Made by a program: the position numbers and the translations under genes. DNA of 64,000 nucleotides from Dimorphilus gyrociliatus. Lineage: Eukaryota; Annelida; Polychaeta; Dinophilidae. This document shows positions 26,398 through 38,248 of this stretch, in pieces. The notes beneath the pieces are model-generated. The model was not told where the DNA came from. It worked only from the letters and a program-made list of their open reading frames with translations, and searched no databases. The stretch's first letter is position 1, and each line of letters starts with the position of its first letter. Location of the stretch: positions 739,777-803,776 of the forward strand of contig CAJFCJ010000024.1 in the NCBI GenBank assembly GCA_904063045.1, given 5' to 3'.

Positions 26398-28113
26398 TTA
26401 GTTATATCCTGGCCCTCGAGGGTTGGGAAACTGTCCTTGTACTCTTGGATAACCACTTCCGACGAATGTAGAAGTTTTAGCATATGGATTTGTTCCACCT
26501 GGTCCTTGACTTGGTGCCCCCTGTGGTGGAAAAGGCGTAATTTGTTGTCCTGGATTTGATTGCGCCATTTGGGGATTTGGAGAAGGGTAAGGATGTTGTG
26601 GAGCCGATGGTTGAGAATAGTTACTTTGGTTTGTTGATGGAGAAGGCTGTGCTGAAGAGTGTACTTGCTGAATCTGCTGGGGGATAGCCTGCTTAATGAT
26701 CAGAATAAAATATTATATAGTATCGTTCTTTGAACAACATAAATAATATCATATCTACTTGTTGAGCATGTTGTGGCTGCTGTTGTTGTGGTAATTGCTG
26801 TTGATGTGGTTGTTGCTGTTGTTGTTGTTGTTGCTGCTGCTGCTGTTGATGATGATAATATTGCATATTTTGCTGGTACACTTGTTGAGGCTGGGTAGCT
26901 GAAGCATATGGTTGGTGCTGCTGTTGTTGAGATGCCGGAGGTTGGTAAGCTCCTATTGGCTGTGGGACATGCTGGGGTGTCGAATGAGTTGATCGCTGAA
27001 GGGAATTTTGGCTGGAGACGCTATCCGGTGTACCTGTTCTGGCTAAGAAATAAAAGCTTATATTTGTTCTTTAATCATTATTTAGAAAAATTTGATAAAA
27101 ACTCACCTGGACCTTGGGCTTGGGTAACAGTATCACCGTAACCGAACGAGGAACTAAGTTTTTCTTTTTGTTTCTGTTCTTCTGTTTTATTCAGTGGATC
27201 GAATTCAGTACTTGCAGCGTTATTTATCGGGTATTGACCTTGATTTTTAGGTTCCGAAGGTGCAGGAATAGAAGCCTTAGAATTTTCTGCGTTGGTAGCG
27301 ATTGTCGAAGTCTCGGCCTTGGCGGTCGATTTCGATTCGTCATCAGGGTTGGCTGGTTCAAATTCATCTAATAAGCTGTTCACCTTGTCCCGAATCCTCT
27401 TTAATTCACTTCTAATGTGTTTAACTTCGTTACTTTCCAATCTCTTTGGTTTGCCGTTGACTAAACAATTAAAAAAATGAAAAACAAACAAATGAAAACA
27501 ATAGATACTTTAGATAAGAGAATCGTGTCTTTTATGTTTTTCTTTAAAATTCCTCATTTTTTGAAGTCAATAATTGATTATAAAAAACTTGATATCATTT
27601 ATATTTAATGTCTCTTCGTATTTCTATATTTATCTATTAAGAATTGAATGCTTATACTTTACCAAAGAGAGTTAATTTTAACACCCGACTAGATTGAATA
27701 GCAAATGATAGATCTGCACTATCAGCAAGAGTTATCAAGTCGCCATCTATATAAAATAAATATATGTATATGTTTATTTTTAAAACTTTATCAATTAATT
27801 GTTTTAACTCGTCTATATACCTTCATCTGTATATTTCAATACTATTGTGTCATTACTCTTTAAATGGCCTCGAAAAACTCGCTCCATCATAAGTACTAAT
27901 TCATCGTATGTTATATCTTCGTTATAAATCGGGATACGTCTCACGTCATCCCCTAATCTTACCTAAAAATATTAATATTTGTTAAATGTAACAAGTTTAT
28001 TAAGTAGAAAAACATACTTTAATTACTAATGCCCCATTGTCCATTCGAGTTTTTGACGTATGATTTGCATTTTGCGGATTATATGAACCATCTTGATCTA
28101 TTTGTCTACTCAT
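26398..28113 (-). CDS. TFG: TFG, COPII/ER exit-site scaffold
   Basis: Six exons, phases consistent, 417 aa (human 400): 28113–28018, 27962–27821, 27746–27663, 27460–27107, 27042–26759, 26691–26398. Residues about 30–108 form a PB1 domain with the TFG-specific run [37 protein letters not shown] and [12 protein letters not shown] coiled coil follows ([19 protein letters not shown]), then a Pro/Gln/Ser/Tyr-rich low-complexity tail with a long Gln run (CAG/CAA mixed codons) and the conserved ending NPYAKT…GPGYN, comparable to the human GPGYR end. TFG oligomers organise ER exit sites and COPII carriers. Head to head with PPT1, 350 bp between ATGs. A 5' UTR intron is likely (donor GTAAGT at 28245). 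Confidence 0.96.
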
Positions 28114-28463
28114 TATTAATTTTCTTGAATTTTTATTAATGCAATTCGTAAAAACCAAATCGAAATAGGGTTTTTTCAGAGAAATTTAAGTAGTCGGGGA
28201 AAAACGACAACTCACTAATTGAAAAGGATCCAAACATAAACTTACAGTGTCCACAATATGGCTGATATCGGACGATAAATTCGATATATTTATCAAAAAA
28301 TATTTGTAATAGACAGACAACAAAATCGATTAATGCATATCGAAAAAATCGCTTATAGCTGATAAATAAATATAAATATATATAGATGAATACATATATA
28401 TATATGTATCTTAGGCCTATCCAGTGACTAATAATCAAGAGAATATTTTGTTTATCTTTAGCT
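28114..28463. promoter_or_regulatory. Bidirectional promoter between TFG and PPT1
   Basis: 350 bp separates the two start codons, so both promoters must share it. It holds the TTGTGGACACTGTAA motif (− strand, 28242–28256), directly preceded in TFG sense by GCCATA, a YY1-like core. A TTTAG acceptor two bases before the PPT1 ATG suggests that PPT1 too has a 5' UTR intron. Confidence 0.55.
28242..28256 (-). promoter_or_regulatory. Shared 5' motif TTGTGNNNACNGTWA (TFG copy)
   Basis: Reads TTGTGGACACTGTAA in TFG sense and ends in the GTAAGT donor of the presumed first (non-coding) exon. Other copies: VPS35 (55930–55944), CPSF2 (58470–58484), NDUFS1 (61521–61535). Confidence 0.45.
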
Positions 28464-29797
28464 ATGAAGAAATTATGGAATACTTTATGTCTATTAATCA
28501 TAGTATCGACAATATATAAGGTAGAATCAAAAGATGCAACACCAATCGTTCTATGGCATGGAATGGGTAAATAAAAACTATACAATAAACCTGTTATATA
28601 CTTATTTAATTGAAAAGTTAAGGAGTGAGTATAAACTTTAAATTGGAAAACATGTAATTGAATAGGTGATAGCTGCTGTAATCCATTGAGTATGGGATCA
28701 ATAAAATCATTGCTAGAGAAACAAATAACCGGTGTTTACGTTAGATCGCTTGAAATTGGCAGCAATGTTATAGAGGTAAGATAATTTTTCCCCTTAATGA
28801 TTGATAATAAGGAAGAATAATATTTTTACTAAAAAGGATACAGAAAATGGATTTTTAATGAATGCAAATGATCAAGTTGATCTTGTTTGTAAAAAGTTGA
28901 AAAGTGATAAGAAATTAGAGAATGGCTACAATGCTATGGGTTTTTCTCAAGGAGGACAATTCTTGTAAGTATAATATTCAATATTCATAAATGATTTATA
29001 ACTATACTTTCTAACAATCTCTTTTTAGGAGAGCTATTGCTCAACGATGTCCAACTCCACCAATGAAGAATCTTATATCAATTGGTGGACAACACCAAGG
29101 CGTCTACGGTATTCCACACTGTCCAGGAAAAAGTTCTATTTGTAATTACGTAAGAAAAATGCTGAATTACGGTGCATATGTTAGTTTTATTCAAAATCAG
29201 TAAGTACATTTATACATACAGTATATGAACAATTACTTATTCTAATAAGATATTTTTGTCTAGTATTACACAAGCTGAATATTGGCATGATCCTTTAAAC
29301 GAAGATGAATATAAGAAATATAGTATCTTTCTAGCTGATATTAATCAAGAAAGGGTAAATATATTATATAATTCATTTATAATATTCAGATATAGATATA
29401 CTGTATATATAAACACAATACTTTCTCTTTTTATAGAAAATCAATGAGAGCTATAAAGAAAATTTACAAAAATTAAACAATTTTGTTATGGTTATGTTTA
29501 ATAAAGACACTATGGTCCAACCAAAAATATCTGAGGTTAGACGCTTTAATAAACATTCTTTTAAGAAAAAGTTCATTAAACTATCATGATGCTTTTCAGT
29601 GGTTTGGTTTTTATAAAAGAGGAAGTGTTAATGAAACATTCACTTTAAAAGAAAGCGATATATATATTCAGGACAAACTTGGTTTAAAAGAGATGGATAA
29701 TAAAGGACAATTGCATTTTTTATCTGTTGAAGACGACCATCTACGCATAAGTGATACTTGGCTAATTAATAACATCATTGATAAATTTTTAATCTAG
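28464..29797 (+). CDS. PPT1: Palmitoyl-protein thioesterase 1 (lysosomal)
   Basis: Seven exons, 299 aa (human 306): 28464–28566, 28666–28775, 28837–28964, 29029–29199, 29264–29354, 29437–29535, 29600–29797. An N-terminal hydrophobic signal peptide precedes [17 protein letters not shown], the oxyanion-side start of the α/β hydrolase fold. The nucleophile lies in GFSQGGQF (Ser108; human Ser115), the catalytic Asp in FNKDTMVQP, and the His in [17 protein letters not shown] and FLADINQER are PPT1-specific and separate it from PPT2. It removes fatty acyl groups from S-acylated proteins in lysosomes; human loss causes infantile neuronal ceroid lipofuscinosis. All key residues are present, so it should be active. 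Confidence 0.96.
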
Positions 29798-32026
29798 ACC
29801 AATCTTTTATTTTTACTACCAAGCTTTTTATTTCTATCTAAGGGTCTTTTCTATTTGTACACGTGACAAACTAATACAAAAATAACTATGAAAAATACTC
29901 TTATTTTAAACTATAGATGTGTTGTTTGATAGTTAAACAAACATCTGCTTCCATCTTGAGGTTATCTTTGTAAGGAAAACTTCTTGCAAAGGCGGCGTGG
30001 TATGTAAGTTCTTAATAAGTTGTAAATTTAGCTCAATGATTTGGTTCATTAAATCTTTACGAACCTGCGGAAGTTAATTCTCATTAGGTGATCATTTGCA
30101 TATTATATACTTGTATAAAATTTACAAGTATATTTACGTTTTCGAATACAAGAAACAAGAAAAAAGCATATTTTTTTTACTAATAAGATTTCTTATAATC
30201 TTTGAAACTTAGTATACAAAATAAGTGTAAACAAAGTAATCTTAATAGGCTTATATTCTTTATTAAAAAGTTAATCATATTGAATTATTTAATAAGAAAT
30301 AGTAATTTTAAAGAAGCGCTCAGTAACATATATTATAATGATGACAATTTCATAAGAAACATAAATATATGAGTAGCAAAATAAATATTAAAATTATGTA
30401 TAAAGACGTTTTTCATACATTAACATCCACTCAATAATCGGTCCATATAATGTAAGGTCCATCTGAGTAATTTCCTGTTTAGTCTTACTCTATATTTTCT
30501 AATTATATTCCTTCCAATCTTTGGATTGAGAGAAAGAATAATTTTAAAGACGCTAGTTTCTGTTCTATAGAAAATCTGTCTTTCTTTTACTATTCATTTC
30601 CGCTTAGATTGTGCTTAATTGTCAAAATATATATAAATATATATAAATATATATATATATATATACATTTGTATTCAATTTGTAAGTGTTTATCTTCTTC
30701 TGTAGACCATTTTGTATTGAAGAATATAATACATACAGAATAGTAAAGGGGTTTGTTTTATTTGTTATCATTTGACATATTTCTTAAATATAACAAAGTG
30801 ACAATGGCATATCGTTGTAGCATTACTTTATTAAACATTAACAAAGACTACAGAGATAAACAATGATTCTTCGTATAAAAAGACGACAATATTAAAATAT
30901 GTATATGTATGTATGTGTATTTATGTATGTTTGTATGTTTGTTTGTTTGTTTGTATATATATATAAGCAGTCTGCGCTTTTACTTTCTTTTATAGTCAAT
31001 CTCTCATCTTTCCCTTTCTTTACAAAACATCTTACTTTCTGTACAATACGAAATATGAGTTCATTAACCTTATTAGAGTTACTAGGACGTATGTTCTTTT
31101 ACTCTTGTTAAAGACTATTTAAAGTAAATTTTTAATAGATGGAAAAAAACAGAATAGTTATCTTTTGATTCGAGATTAGCAGCGATTAATTTTGTAAAGA
31201 GATATTTTATACAAGTGTATTCATATATACTGTATATACAGTATATGTTTATATCTTTATATATATGAAATACCCAATCCTGTATTTCGTATTTAGTAAT
31301 ATATAATCTGTATTAATAGTAAGAATATATAAATATATCATAGTATATTATTCATATATTATCTGGAAAAGGTTTCTTTTGAAAGGTGTAAGTTTAATGA
31401 TACTAATTGATAAACAACTCTTATACTATAGAATTATCAAGTCATTTTACAAAGATCACGTTAATAAATAAATATATTTGAAAGAATGTCAACTTATCTT
31501 TGTTATTGTTTTAGTGATTTAATAAATTATAATAAACCTCTCTATTTCCAGCTTTTAGGGAGGAATAGAATGATGGTATAACTATTATTATGAAAGCTTG
31601 CCCTAGTGAATAACGATATACAGTATATTCAGTATGTGTATTTCGTAGTTTATTTTTTTAATTCATTGATTGTAACATTTTATTATTACCTGTATTAGCT
31701 ATTCTTAGAATAATTTTTTTATTGCTATGAATACTTTAAGTTTCTCAGCGCCCTCTGCTCTACAACTAAATAAAAAAACGTGTGTAACACTAAAGCAGGC
31801 CTATTTAAAGCTATTGATCTGATTTACAGCATTCCCACATGGACTACATATAATTTTATGTTATTATTTCTAGAATTAGGGTACATCGATTTGACCTGAA
31901 GTAATTTAACCTTTGGATAGTTGTCAATCTAATCATTCCTAGTACTGAAGAACCTTTAGCCTCTGGGACTGTTTATAGTCCGTTATCTGCAGATTTTCTT
32001 CATTTCTTGTTTCTTAATAACGAGTT
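29798..32026. other. Intergenic, 2.2 kb
   Basis: No exon found. Many short TA-rich tracts and TACTGTATA/TACAGTATA palindromes (about 31228–31250 and 31619–31637). The frame at 30899–31111 (+) is a TATG-rich repeat translation. Confidence 0.5.
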
Positions 32027-33997
32027 ATGGACAAAGGATATGCTTGGGTAGTGATGATGGCAACATGCCTCTTGCAAATACTGTATTCGTGTTTATTGAC
32101 ATCATTCGGTATATTTCTAGTCGATATTACGGAAACAACGGCGTATTCAACCGGAAGGATAGCGTGGATTGGTGCTATCGGAGCGACGTTCTGCGGTGTT
32201 AGTGGAGCCTTTACTGGAAATTTTATAGACAGATATGGTTGTAGAAAAGTTGTAATTGTTGGATCATTAATGATTTCTACTGGTTATTTATTAAGTGCCT
32301 TCGTTAGGGTAGTGAGATTAAATAATTAGAATTATCTTTCTCAGTAAAAGAAATATCTATATATCTATAAAATATATTAATATAAGTAACATTTTGGGGC
32401 TTAAAGACGATTGAAAGTTGGTATAACCTATTTCCTATTGCCATTAAATGTTCAAAACCTAATTTATGGCCATTTTTAAAAAACTGACAGAAAGGAAACA
32501 TTTAGTTTATCACCGGTCTCTTCTTATGCTTTTAATTTTTACAATGAATATAAATCTTATTAAGAAATCTCACTACCTAAGAACGTAAACATTCAATACT
32601 TTAGCTTGGGTATATTGGCTGGTATTGGATTTAATTGTTATGCTGTTAGCTCTCACGTTGCAGCATCTCAATGGTTCAGCAAAAGAAAGTCGTTAGCGTT
32701 GTCTATTGTTATGTTTGGAATGAGTTTTGGTATATTTATTTGGGGACCAATTGCTAGATTCCTATCTTTTACTTTTGCGTGGAGAGGCGCCATGTTCGTT
32801 ATTGCTGGAATTCAATTGAATGGTTTAGTTATTGCCCTACTACTTCGACCCCCACCTAAAGAAAAAAAGCCCATTGAAGAACAGGTTAAAAAAGAATTAG
32901 AGGTTCTTATTTTATTTCATTTGTATCTAACCACACCGCCTTATCCCTATCATAAGCGTACCTTGGTTTCATTTGATGTTCTATTTTTAGTAACATTAAT
33001 ATCTGTATTTCCACTAAATAATCCTATACATTGTCTACATTGAACAAATTCTTTGAAAAGATCGTAAAGATACAATGTAATAGATATTTATTTATGTAAT
33101 TGCCTATAAAGAATTTTGCAATAACATTCAAAGGTTATTTTGTATATTAAATTCATAGTTTAGATAAGAAATTAAGAACAATCATTTTGAAAATGTAATA
33201 ATATTGAATAAACAAATATAATTTGTACTTTATTCTTTTACCTTTGTAACAGGTTCAAGAGAAAAAAAATATAACATTTAAACTTTGCGACTTTACATTA
33301 TGCAAAGATTGGCTTTTTATGGTTTACTGTGTTGCTAATTTTTGCCTACTCTTTGGTCACGTTCTACCACTTATTCTTCTACCTACTAAAGCCGAAACGC
33401 TAAAAATAAGTAAAACCAAAGGTGCAGCATTAGTATCCACTCTAGGGGCTTGTTCATGCATTGGTAGACCTATTGTTGGATATTGTGCCGATAAACCATG
33501 GTTCAACAGACGTCTACTGTTTGCTTCGTCGTCTCTTGTCGGTGGACTATTGTCCGCCTTTTCGACCTTGCTAAATACATTCGTCCTCTTAATGGTTTAT
33601 TCATCGCTAATAGGATTTTTTTCCGGTATATAGTTAAATATCTAAATGTATTGTTTATAGATATTACAAGATGTTTGTACTTTAAATATTTTTTCATCTT
33701 ATTAAAGCGTTCTTTATGGCCTTATTTGCTTCCGTTGGTGCTGACTTAGTTGGAATAAATAAAATGCCCAAAGCAGTTGGACTACTTACAACAGCTCACG
33801 GATTTTCTTTTCTATCCAGTATTGCCATATCAGGGCAATTATGCGATTTTACTGGAAATACTGACGCCAGTTTTTTACTTGCAGGAGTAATTCAAACATT
33901 TTCAGGAATTTTGGCTTTTACAGTCTATTTTATCCATAAGAGGAGACTAAGACATAAAGAAGTCAAGATAAATACACTTATAGATGGCAAAATATGA
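32027..33997 (+). CDS. Monocarboxylate-transporter-like protein (SLC16, MFS)
   Basis: Four exons, all in phase, 421 aa: 32027–32308, 32582–32902, 33253–33625, 33708–33997. The start MDKGYAWVVMMATCLL corresponds to the SLC16 signature [D/E]G[G/S][W/F][G/A]W in TM1. Then come LLTSFGIFLVDI, GNFIDRYGCRKVVIVG (MFS loop 2–3), SLGILAGIGFN in TM4, QWFSKRKSLALSI, GWRG-like AWRGAMFV, a charged cytoplasmic loop (PPPKEKKPIEEQVKKE), and a second half with GRPIVGYCADKPW. About 12 TM segments, within the SLC16 size range. Members carry monocarboxylates, thyroid hormone, aromatic amino acids or other solutes; this one cannot be assigned. AATAAA follows the stop immediately (33999). Confidence 0.9.
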
Positions 33998-34473
33998 AAA
34001 TAAAGGTTTTAAAGAACTCAATTTCGCAAAGTGTATAGGAAATGAACTGACTAGAAATAAAAATGGATAAACTAAAATATACCAACGAATTGATGACATT
34101 TTTTTGTTGATAATGCTCTTTTTCTTTTCTTTTTTTTCATTATTCATTGTTCTTAAAGAGTATAGTAATAATAAAACCAAACCACAACTAATAACATATA
34201 TATACAGTACATATAGTATATATTTCTTATTGTTTTTATATTTATAAACATCATTTATCTTTTTTAAAAATTTCTCTAACAATCTTCTTTCTTCCGCTTT
34301 CTAAAGAATTAAAAATAAACTCTATATAGAGAAAATAAACACTCAAAGGGTTAGCATCTTTTTCCTATTTCTTCTTATTCTTCTTTTTTTTACTTCATTC
34401 TTGACATCTTTCTTTAATCTTTCTAACCTTCTGTACTTTACTCACGAAATGCTCTAATTTATGATAAGGTACA
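33998..34473. other. Intergenic, ~480 bp
   Basis: AT-rich flank with a polyadenylation signal of the SLC16 gene at its start and pyrimidine-rich sequence (TTCTTCTT runs) before the next ATG. Nothing else seen. Confidence 0.5.
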
Positions 34474-35009
34474 ATGTATTTAAAGGACAGGACTATTAGA
34501 TCAAAAAAAACTGATTGTCTCAGAAATTCTTTTAATAGACTTCGTAGTTTTATACGAAGTTGTTTTTATACGGAAAGTGATGATTTCTATTATAAACGAA
34601 AGGCGAATATTAATAGAAGAGATGAAAAATTTAATCTTTTATTAAGGAGAAAGAATAAAGAGTTTACATATAAAAATATGGGCGTGAAAGAAAACGACGA
34701 CCAAACTGAACACGGCATTTACGACGAAGACAACGATGATGACGACGATGACGTTGGAGATGATGGTGATACTGATATTGACGACGATAATAATAAGATT
34801 GATGAAAATATTGATAAGAACGAATATATTTTAAAAGAAGATAAAGGTAATTGGAAAGAACGAGAAAGAGGAAGAGACGGGAATAATTATGAAATGGATG
34901 TTAAAGAAGGAGCTTCAAATTCAATTCAACGAGAAAGTAATATAAATTAAATAATAAGTTATTAATTAATTCATAATTAACTTATCAAATATATCTATCT
35001 ATAAATAAT

Positions 35010-35041
<32 letters not shown>

Positions 35042-35743
35042 CTGTATATATATATATATTATATGTACATTCAAGTTGAAAATGTTGATAGTATGTCTGG
35101 TAGTCAAGTAACAGTCTCTGAAAAAAGTTTGAAGTTGCAGCCTACAAAACCAGATTACGTACCAAATACAGTTTGGAAAGATGAAGGAGAGAAGAATCTA
35201 CTTGAAAGTCTAAAGGAAAAGGATTTAAAAGGCAAAGAAAGATTGGATAGTACAGAATTTTACTACCTAAGGCTAAGAAAGATGTTTTTAAAGAATTATG
35301 AAAATATTGATCATCTTTTAACAGATGGAAAAGATTTAGATATTATGAAATTACTTAGTAGAATAATTATAAGAACGGCAAATAAACTTAAAGAAGCAGG
35401 GAAAAAGGGACATAAGAAAGATATGGAATCCGTTCAAAGTATTCTAGATAGACACTTTGAGAATAAAAAAACAAAATTACCTGCTATAAGCTTTGAGAAT
35501 TTATATGATCGTTATTTGACCAATTACGGCAAAAAGCAATATATTAAGAGACCTAATGCCTCTACTCAAACCGTCAAAGTTTCATCAAGACTTCTTGGAA
35601 TTAACGATGGCATCGATAGGCCTAAAAATAGCACAGAAGCGGAAGTTGAGAGAAAAGTTCAAAGCGCTATGGATGAAATTGAATCGGATATATTTACAGA
35701 AACAAATATGAAACATAGAAGAAAAAGAAAGAAGATTTATTAA
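34474..35743 (+). CDS. Unrecognised two-exon protein with acidic Asp-rich region
   Basis: Exon 1 (34474–34936) and exon 2 (35076–35743) are each long open frames. They join in phase across a 139-nt (TA)-rich intron with donor A|GTAATA and acceptor TTCAAG, giving about 376 aa. The N-terminus is basic (KDRTIRSKKTD, RLRSFIRSCF). Residues about 80–115 are almost all Asp/Asn (DEDNDDDDDDVGDD), and a Lys/Arg/Glu-rich linker follows. The second exon looks helical (FYYLRLRKMFLKNYENIDHL, LLSRIIIRTANKLKEAG) and ends with a basic RRKRKK cluster suited to nuclear import. No signal peptide or TM. I recognise no family. Splicing is inferred; two separate genes, the second starting at ATG 35063 or 35093, is the alternative. 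AATAAA at 35750. Confidence 0.6.
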
Positions 35744-36611
35744 AGTAAAAATAAAGTTTAATTGAATAATATTTATTTATTATATATATATATATATATA
35801 AAGTGTATATATACTATAAATATACAGTATATACACTGTCTATATATATAGTGTATCAAGTACTTTATAGTGACCTTATGTAAATTTATAGTTTTATCCT
35901 TCTCATTAATCAAAAACTAATTAATTGTATAAGAACAAAACAAAAATTAATTAATCATTTCTTTAATAAGTAAACAAAGAACTATTATTATTATTTCTTC
36001 TATTAGCCTAGTTATGGCTATTAAATCAAATTAATAGAGTGGAACGAAGATCATCCTGCTTTTAATAAAAAAATAAAAATATCTATTTTCCTAATTAACT
36101 TTATATCTTAATTGATTTTTTTCCTTCTTATAGATATTCAAATATCTCTATGTATATATATATATATCTATATACTCATATATTATTATAATATTAAAGA
36201 TGAATAAATAGGTTAGCGTCGCTTTTCTATTGTGCTTTGCTCTTTTATTATTATAAACCATAGTGTTTTTAGTATTTAATATCTTGTATAAAAAAATATT
36301 AACAAAATACTCGCGGAAAAGTTCCTTTCCTCCTTCTTTTAACAAATAGAGGGATAGAGAGATAGAGTAAGGGTTAGGAAGAAAAAAAATAACAATATAG
36401 AGATACTGCATATTTTCATATATAGATATAAATATACAATATATTATTATATATAGTTTTAATATTAATTATTGTTTATGTAGTAAGAGAGAAGAAAACG
36501 TTTAAATAATAATATAATCCTTCTTTTTTTTCCCATTTTTAATAAATTTCATTTTAAAACAAGGATAATATTTTCTTTATTGTTTGCCATCTTTTCTTCT
36601 CTTCTATGATG
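35744..36611. other. Intergenic, ~870 bp
   Basis: (TA)n tract at 35778–35800 followed by ACTATAAATATACAGTATATACACTG palindromic sequence, then AT-rich spacer to the 3' end of the SH2 gene. The frame at 36148–36411 (−) shows no supporting feature. Confidence 0.5.
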
Positions 36612-37264
36612 TTAAGAAAAACAGCAAAATATCTTCTTTTTTAAAGAAGACATTTTCTTTTCTTCATTTTCTTTAAAAGTCTTTTTGATATTTGTCTTAT
36701 CATTTTTCATACATCTAGTTAAAATATGTCTCTTTTCTTCTCTGCTGTTTCGTTGAATTGGAACAGGGTTTTGTACAACAGATGTTATAGTGGAAAATTG
36801 GCATTTCTCGTCGTTTTCAGATTGCATAGCCATTTGAATATAAGCCAACGGACATGGATTCTTCAAATGACTACCTAATCCAGTATTTCGAGCTAGGGTA
36901 AAAAGCATTTCATTGAAATATCATCTTTTTATCATTCCACTAAATTATATTTATACATTAGAACATCATTTTCCATCGATATTGTTACTACGTACGCCTA
37001 CGATATATGCAAATTGTCTAACAACTAAGCCTATTATCTTCAAATTGACTCTCCCACATTACGTATTTTTATCCACTTGAAATAATAAAATTTAGGCTAT
37101 AATTATGTTGCTATATAATATATCTCCAAATTAATCTTTATATATAATACATCGCTTATTATTTAGGGCAGTTTAACTATACATAAAAAAAGGAATGAAA
37201 AACATAAAGAATGAAATATAAAGCTATAATTAAAAACGTAATTTTTTAATTATTGTTAATGATG

Positions 37265-37295
<31 letters not shown>

Positions 37296-37941
37296 TTAAA
37301 AACTGATTGAAATCACTATTAATTGTTTTTTGCACGTGTTAACCTACTATAATTAATGGGAGATATATGAAATTAATGCATTCAAAATACAGTAAAACTT
37401 ACTTGAAAAATAGCATAGTAATGTTGGTAAACTTGAAAATTTTATCCAGAATATTTTAACTAAATAATACTTTTCGTCGTCACATTTTTCAATTTTATAA
37501 TTGTTTACACATAAGCTTTTTGAAATTTGGCTTATTTGTAGAACTGACAATACATAGCCACTTGATGTATGTGAACTTCCTCTTACAAGGAAAGTTCCAG
37601 GTTCTGCTGCAAGTTGTAAACTTTTTTCAGCTATTGTTCTATTCAGTTCTGGGTATAACCATCTATAGTGAAAGCAAAGTTATTCAATATACAGTATATG
37701 CATTATGTATAAAACATACAGTAATCGTGAACAATGTATAAAACATAACAATTACATTTATACAACTACAAAGAAATCAACAGGCTACTTTGAAAGGAAG
37801 CCCGGAAGTGTCCTTATATAGTATAAACTGTATATATAAAATATATATACTGTATATATATATATATACATATATATGAAATATACAGTACTGTACTTAA
37901 AAATTAGGATAACAACAGCCAAATAATAATAAACAAAACTG

Positions 37942-37981
<40 letters not shown>

Positions 37982-38248
37982 CTTTCTTTGAGAATTTTCT
38001 GCGTATCTCCAAAAAATTTTGTACTCGTAACGTATAATTCCCTGCCGACTGATTATTAGTTCTTCTTTAATTATATAATATCAAAACATAGAGTATAACT
38101 ATACTCTATATATATTAACACATATTTAATGGAATTTAATATAAACATACTTTTTTCCTCTTCATCTTCGCTCACAGTTGCTGGATTACAGTTTGCTTCT
38201 CGTAAAGTATTTGGCATGACTTGTTTCCTCCTAATCTCATTCCCATTC
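36612..38248 (-). CDS. SH2-domain protein with C-terminal CaaX-like box (5' end incomplete)
   Basis: The exon 37662–37403 encodes most of an SH2 domain: WLYPELNRTIAEKSL (αA), GTFLVRGSS with the phosphotyrosine-binding Arg, YVLSVLQ, and FSSLPTLLCYF. It splices in phase (TCA A|GTAAGT to CTAG|CT) to the last exon 36892–36612, which closes the domain with NTGLGSHLKNPCP, a Src-type ending. A 60-residue basic, Ser-rich tail ends SSLKKKIFCCFS, a polybasic stretch plus a Cys-aliphatic/aromatic-X pattern, which suggests prenylation. Upstream candidate exons 38248–38151 (RRKQVMPNTLREANC, acidic end) and 38041–37982 join each other in phase but not to the SH2 exon, so one exon or the start is missing. 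No SH3 or kinase domain is visible. It is an adaptor by appearance; partners are unknown. Confidence 0.72.
37264..37292. repeat. (GA)n microsatellite
   Basis: About 14 GA units in the intron between the last two exons of the SH2 gene. A matching (CT)n tract lies at 37944–37979. Confidence 0.9.

Noticed and set aside
28452-28463. TTTAG just before the PPT1 ATG (and before NDUFS1) as trans-splice acceptor
   Set aside because: A 5' UTR cis-intron explains them, with a visible donor for NDUFS1; no spliced-leader gene is seen in the window.
28136-28585. 149-codon frame on the − strand across the TFG–PPT1 promoter
   Set aside because: Overlaps PPT1 exon 1 antisense and the shared promoter; composition is AT-driven with no recognisable domain.
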